This document shows positions 60,099 through 64,000 of a stretch of DNA of 64,000 nt, one piece after another (positions within the stretch are counted from its first letter, which is position 1; the number at the start of each line of letters is the position of its first letter). Source of the stretch: Mycetocola zhujimingii. GTDB taxonomy: Bacteria; Actinomycetota; Actinomycetes; Actinomycetales; Microbacteriaceae. The notes beneath the pieces are model-generated. The model had not been told where the DNA came from, searched no databases, and saw nothing but the letters and a program-made list of their open reading frames with translations. The position numbers and the translations under genes are program-made. The DNA is taken from the NCBI RefSeq assembly GCF_003065425.1, contig NZ_CP026949.1:1178001-1242000 (forward strand), read 5' to 3'.

Positions 60099-61163
60099 CT
60101 AGTGCATCGACACCAGGATCTTGACCTCGTTGTCCTTGTTCGAGACGAGGCGTTCGATGCCTTTCTCGATCAGGTCGTCGACGACGATCTTCGAGGTGAT
60201 GAACGGCGCGAGATTCACCTTGCCGCTTCGCGCGAGTTCGATCGCCTCAGGGTGATCGTTCGCGTAACCGATCGAGCTGCCGAGCACACGATCACCGAAC
60301 GTCAGCTCGGCGGCGATGTCGATTTCGATCGGGTGGGTGTGAATGGCCACGATCTCCAGCCGGCCGCCAGGGGCAAGAACGTCGAGAAGCTGGTGCACCA
60401 CAACGTCGATACCCGCAGCGTCGAACGCGACATCCGCTCCGGCGCCGTCGCTGTGCGCCGCCACCACGGCTTTGAGGTCTTCGGTCGACGGGTCGACCGC
60501 GACATCCGCGACGCCCGAAGAGACAGCTTTCTCGCGGCGAGCCTGTGAGACCTCGCTGACGATCGTCTTCACGCCCTTGGCCTTGAGCACGGCTGCCAGC
60601 AGCAATCCGATGGGACCGGCGCCACCGACGACGGCGACCTGGCCCGCTGTCACTCCGGCGTGCTTCGCGGCGTGCAGCCCGACCGCGAGCGGCTCGATGA
60701 GGGCGGCCTGGTCAAGCGGGAGGTCGCCGACGGGGTGTACCCAGCGTTTCTCAACCACGATGTGCTCGCTCATGCCGCCGCCGAGCCCCGAGATGCCGAT
60801 GAAGCCCATTTGCGCGCACAGGTTGTACTTGCCCGCCTTGCATGCCGCACAGGTGCCGTCGACCATCAGTGGTTCAACAACCACCGAATCACCGACGTTG
60901 AGTCCCTCGACGCCCTCGCCGATTTCTTCGACGACACCCGAAAATTCATGACCGAAGACGACAGGCAGCGTCTCGTGAGACAGGGGATGCGGGGTGTCGG
61001 TCGACGGCGCGGGAGGTATCGGTCCGTCGTGGAACAGGTGCAGGTCGCTGCCGCAGATGCCGCAGAATGCCGGCGCGATTTTGACGGTCCCCGCTCTCAG
61101 CTGGGGCTCCTCAATATCCTCGACACGAACATCTTCCTTGCCGTAGTAGCGTGCAGCCTTCAT
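60099..61163 (-). CDS. zinc-dependent alcohol dehydrogenase (butanediol/sorbitol type)
   Basis: 354 aa. FCGICGSDLHLF and GHEFSGVVEEIGEGVEGLNVGD give the catalytic zinc site; GTCAACKAGKYNLC the structural zinc lobe (spaced Cys). The Rossmann motif is VVGGAGPIGLLLAAVLKA. The overall sequence (MKAARYYGKEDVRVEDI) is closest to 2,3-butanediol/L-threonine-type dehydrogenases. It oxidises a secondary alcohol with NAD(H); substrate not certain. It lies about 97 bp after the G6PDH-like gene on the same strand. Confidence 0.9.
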   Translation of the reverse strand: MKAARYYGKEDVRVEDIEEPQLRAGTVKIAPAFCGICGSDLHLFHDGPIPPAPSTDTPHPLSHETLPVVFGHEFSGVVEEIGEGVEGLNVGDSVVVEPLMVDGTCAACKAGKYNLCAQMGFIGISGLGGGMSEHIVVEKRWVHPVGDLPLDQAALIEPLAVGLHAAKHAGVTAGQVAVVGGAGPIGLLLAAVLKAKGVKTIVSEVSQARREKAVSSGVADVAVDPSTEDLKAVVAAHSDGAGADVAFDAAGIDVVVHQLLDVLAPGGRLEIVAIHTHPIEIDIAAELTFGDRVLGSSIGYANDHPEAIELARSGKVNLAPFITSKIVVDDLIEKGIERLVSNKDNEVKILVSMH

Positions 61164-61260
61164 GTCTCGCTCTCCTTCGTCGCGTTACCCGAACCGGGCA
61201 CTCACGATCCCCGATTCGGCGTCGAAGGTCACCGGCCATAGGTCCCGACGGGGGAGAGCA

Positions 61261-62661
61261 TCACCAGCCGTCCGGCCCACTGCTCCCGGCGGGGTATTCC
61301 TCCAACGGCGCCTCGCCCGCCTGCCAGGCGTTGAGTACCGGGGTAACGATGCGCCAGCACTGCTCGGCAATGTCGCCGCGAACAGAGAGCAAAGTGTCGT
61401 TCTGCAGGATGCCCGCAAGCACCTGTGCGTACGCGTCAAGTTCCGGCTCACCGGGTCGCGCCTCGAGGGTCACGCGTCGCAGTTCCGCCGCGTCGTCGGC
61501 ACCGTTGACGAACAGGTCGAGGTCGACGTCACCGTTCTCGAGCGACATCCGCAACACGGTGCCGGTGTCTGCACTCGCACCGCGGAACCCGGCGGGAGGC
61601 GTCGACGCGCGGAAGTGCACCGCAGCCTCTGCACGGGGATTGCCGATGGCCTTGCCCGAGCGCAGCACGAACGGAACGCCCTCCCACCGGGGAGTGTCGA
61701 TCTGCAGCAGCAGCTGAGCGAGGGTCTCGATGTCACGGTCGCCATCGACGTCGGCTTCATCGACATACGAGGGGAACAGCTTCCCGTCGACGCGCCCCTC
61801 GGTGTAGCGTGCCCGGCGAGCCGAGGTCGGGTCGTCACGCCAGATACGGGTGACGCCGAGGACCTCAGCCATCCGTTCGTGCACGTCACTCGCGGTGATT
61901 TCTTCTGGCCGTTCCATGGCGATGAGGGCGAGCACCATCAACAGGTGGCTCTGCAGCATGTCGCGCAGCGCCCCGGTCTGGTCGTAGAAGGCGGCACGAC
62001 CCTCGAGTCCGAGCACTTCGTCGTAGACGATCTCGACCTTCTCGATGTGTTCGGCGCTCCAGGTGGCTTCGAGCAGGCGGTTTCCGAATCGGAGTCCGAG
62101 CATCCCGAGCACTGTGGCATTCCCGAGGAAGTGGTCGATGCGCCACAACCGGTCGGCGGGAATCACGGCCGCCAATGCCTCGTTCAACGCCCGGGCGTCG
62201 TCGAGGTCCTCACCGAACGGCTTTTCGATCGCCACGACAAGGTCGTCGGGAAGCTCGATCGCGGCCAGTGCCTCAGCGACCCGACGGCCCATCGCCGGCG
62301 GAAGTGCGATGTAGAGCACCGGTGCTGACGGGCAGGCGTCCAACAGGGCTTTCAGCTCGTCCGGATTGGAAGCATCCGTTTGAACAAATCGTGCCCGCTT
62401 GGACAGCGCGTTGACAGTCTGTGCCGAGATTCCGGCATCCTCGAGGCTGCGACGCACGAGCGACTGCCACTCTTCGTCGCTCTGCGCTGTCCTGGCGGCT
62501 CCGATCAGCGTGAGGTCCAGCCCCCGGGCTGATTCGACGACGCGGGCAAGTCCCGGCAACAGCAACCGCTCGGTGAGGTCACCGCCTGCACCCAGGATCG
62601 CGATCGTGCGGGCGTCGGGCGAGATCGACTCTGCGTCAGGGATTCCGGGCTGGTCGGTCAT
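61261..62661 (-). CDS. zwf: divergent glucose-6-phosphate dehydrogenase
   Basis: 466 aa from ATG 62661 (AAGGAG site 6 bases upstream). The NADP motif is LGAGGDLTERLLLPGL (the family has GA-x-GDL), EKPFGEDL matches the catalytic Lys region, and the substrate motif is RIDHFLGN, where canonical enzymes have RIDHYLGK. The Tyr-to-Phe and Lys-to-Asn changes, seen in a minor actinobacterial subgroup, could shift activity or substrate. Canonical role: oxidation of glucose-6-phosphate to 6-phosphogluconolactone with NADPH. I cannot say whether the cell has a standard paralog. Confidence 0.88.
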   Translation of the reverse strand: MTDQPGIPDAESISPDARTIAILGAGGDLTERLLLPGLARVVESARGLDLTLIGAARTAQSDEEWQSLVRRSLEDAGISAQTVNALSKRARFVQTDASNPDELKALLDACPSAPVLYIALPPAMGRRVAEALAAIELPDDLVVAIEKPFGEDLDDARALNEALAAVIPADRLWRIDHFLGNATVLGMLGLRFGNRLLEATWSAEHIEKVEIVYDEVLGLEGRAAFYDQTGALRDMLQSHLLMVLALIAMERPEEITASDVHERMAEVLGVTRIWRDDPTSARRARYTEGRVDGKLFPSYVDEADVDGDRDIETLAQLLLQIDTPRWEGVPFVLRSGKAIGNPRAEAAVHFRASTPPAGFRGASADTGTVLRMSLENGDVDLDLFVNGADDAAELRRVTLEARPGEPELDAYAQVLAGILQNDTLLSVRGDIAEQCWRIVTPVLNAWQAGEAPLEEYPAGSSGPDGW

Positions 62662-62857
62662 CGTTGCTCCTTGCGGTGAGAGGCGTGCACGTTTCGGCAC
62701 CGGGTCGACTCTGGACCGGTTCCCGTGACAGTCGACGATACGCCGAGGCCTTTCCCTGCGACACGTCTTGACGGTGGTCGGCCCAACAGAGTACGAACCC
62801 GGCGGGTCGCGTTCAGATGCGGCCGATACAGCCGACGCAGGCCACTAGTATTGCCCG

Positions 62858-64000
62858 GTGCAGACACCGACCCGGTCTTCGTCCCCGCCCTTGTGGCGAC
62901 GGCTACTGCACCCCCACCCCGCCCAGGCCGTATTCCTCGGCTTCGCCGGCGCTGTCCTCGTCGGCACCGCGCTACTCATGCTCCCCATCGCCAAAGTGGG
63001 ACCGGGCGGAGCGTCGTTCCTCGAGGCGCTGTTCACGGCAACGTCGTCCGTGTGCGTCACCGGGCTCATCGTCGTGGACACTCCCGTGTACTGGACGACG
63101 TTCGGCCATGTGGTGATCCTGGCCATGATCCAGATCGGCGGCTTCGGGATCATGACGTTCGCCTCGGTCATCGGCCTCGCGGTCATCCGACGGATGTCGC
63201 TGCGGTCACGGATTACGACAGCGGCCGAAGTGAAGAGCCTCGGCCTTGACGACGTGAAGGGATTGATTCTCGGTGTTGTCCGGATCTCCCTCGTCGTCGA
63301 GGGAGTCGTCGCGCTGCTTCTCACCATCCGTTTCATCCTCGGTTACGGTGAGCCGGTCGGTCGGGCGCTGTGGCTTGGCGTGTTCCACTCGATCTCGTCG
63401 TTCAACAACGCGGGCTTTGCGCTCTTCAGTGACAGCCTGATGTCCTACGCGACAGACCCGTTCATCTGTCTCCCGATCGCCGCGGCCATCATCCTCGGCG
63501 GTCTGGGCTTCCCCGTCATCATGCAGTTGCGTAAGCACTTCCGCAGCCCGCTCAAGTGGTCGATGAATACCCGGATCGTGTTGTGGGGAACGGTCATCCT
63601 CCTGGCCGGCGGCACGGTGTACATCACGGTTCTGGAGTGGAACAACCCCGCTACGCTCGGGCCGATGGAATGGCCGGGCAAGATCCTCGCCGGTTTCTTC
63701 CAGTCGGTGCAGACGCGCACGGCGGGGTTCAACAGTGTGGATACCGCAGCGATGTATCCCGAGTCGTGGCTCGGAATGGACGTTCTGATGTTTATCGGTG
63801 GCGGGCCTGCCGGTACGGCCGGCGGAATCAAGATCACCACCTTCGCTGTGCTCTACTTCATCATCCTCACGGAGATTCGCGGCCAGGGCGCCGTCAACGT
63901 GTTCGGAAAGCGCCTCTCCCGAGCGGTCCACCGCCAGGCGATCACCGTTGTGCTCCTCGGCGTCGCGGTGGTCATGGTCGCGACGGTGTTCCTGATGCTG
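62858..64000 (+). CDS. TrkH/KtrB-type potassium uptake channel, 3' partial
   Basis: GTG start at 62858; the frame stays open to the window edge (381 codons seen). The four filter loops of the superfamily are readable in order: SSVCVTGLIV, SSFNNAGFAL, QTRTAGFNS and the start of the last pore (GGGPAGTAGGIK). It imports K+ together with a cytoplasmic TrkA/KtrA subunit, which would be expected just past the right edge. It is divergent from the G6PDH-like gene. Confidence 0.95.
   Translation, partial: MQTPTRSSSPPLWRRLLHPHPAQAVFLGFAGAVLVGTALLMLPIAKVGPGGASFLEALFTATSSVCVTGLIVVDTPVYWTTFGHVVILAMIQIGGFGIMTFASVIGLAVIRRMSLRSRITTAAEVKSLGLDDVKGLILGVVRISLVVEGVVALLLTIRFILGYGEPVGRALWLGVFHSISSFNNAGFALFSDSLMSYATDPFICLPIAAAIILGGLGFPVIMQLRKHFRSPLKWSMNTRIVLWGTVILLAGGTVYITVLEWNNPATLGPMEWPGKILAGFFQSVQTRTAGFNSVDTAAMYPESWLGMDVLMFIGGGPAGTAGGIKITTFAVLYFIILTEIRGQGAVNVFGKRLSRAVHRQAITVVLLGVAVVMVATVFLML

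Noticed and set aside
61162-62328. 388-codon plus-strand frame opposite the G6PDH-like gene
   Set aside because: Antisense to a recognisable enzyme, no domain and no start signal.

Overview
The window is high-GC DNA with dense genes, many GTG/TTG starts and a very frequent GGATGCC/GGCATCC word, which fits an actinobacterium, most likely of the family Microbacteriaceae. The taxonomic call is an inference from composition and gene content; there is no rRNA in the window. One tRNA gene (tRNA-Pro, anticodon GGG) is present.

Layout. 1-4.9 kb: housekeeping enzymes (MDR oxidoreductase, Nudix-NYN fusion, nucleoside hydrolase behind a repeat/inverted-repeat region, GNAT, glutaminase). 5.0-11.3 kb: an alpha-glucoside locus (binding protein, two permeases, GH13 glucosidase) divergent from a ROK regulator, with a strong palindromic operator candidate between them; no transport ATPase is encoded. 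11.3-17.1 kb: tctCBA tricarboxylate transporter divergent from a CitA/CitB-type two-component system. 17.2-20.65 kb: a giant channel-FUSC fusion. 20.8-28.7 kb: a complete urease module (ureA, a His-rich CbiX-like gene, ureB, ureC, ureF, ureG, ureD, a NiCoT nickel permease and a urea channel) with no ureE, closed by a strong terminator. 28.9-31.6 kb: paired fluoride channels, then a TetR repressor divergent from a membrane protein.

31.7 to about 46.6 kb looks like a composite genomic island placed at the tRNA-Pro gene. It carries an excisionase, a tyrosine integrase broken by two compensating frameshifts, a three-gene SIR2 / small middle protein / SMC-like ATPase operon that best matches a Lamassu-type (ABC three-component) anti-phage system, an MBL-GNAT pair divergent from an XRE-cupin regulator, an MFS-alpha/beta-hydrolase fusion behind a CsoR-like operator, and decayed relics (excisionase, plasmid-type SSB, glycosyltransferase). 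I could not find the right attachment site, so the right border is open.

46.8-64 kb returns to chromosome-like content: a group of membrane proteins (ion channel, DUF421, DUF2254), pyridoxal kinase, an S4 protein, an SLC13 permease, a CRP-domain/thioredoxin-reductase-like fusion, PadR with AarF/UbiB kinase, a GH20 hexosaminidase, a zinc dehydrogenase with a divergent G6PDH, and the start of a TrkH potassium transporter that runs off the end.

The strongest candidates for close study are the Lamassu-like operon, the ureE-less urease operon with an embedded His-rich chelatase-like protein, the MFS-hydrolase fusion with its operator, and the nested inverted repeat plus 9-bp tandem array ahead of the nucleoside hydrolase.
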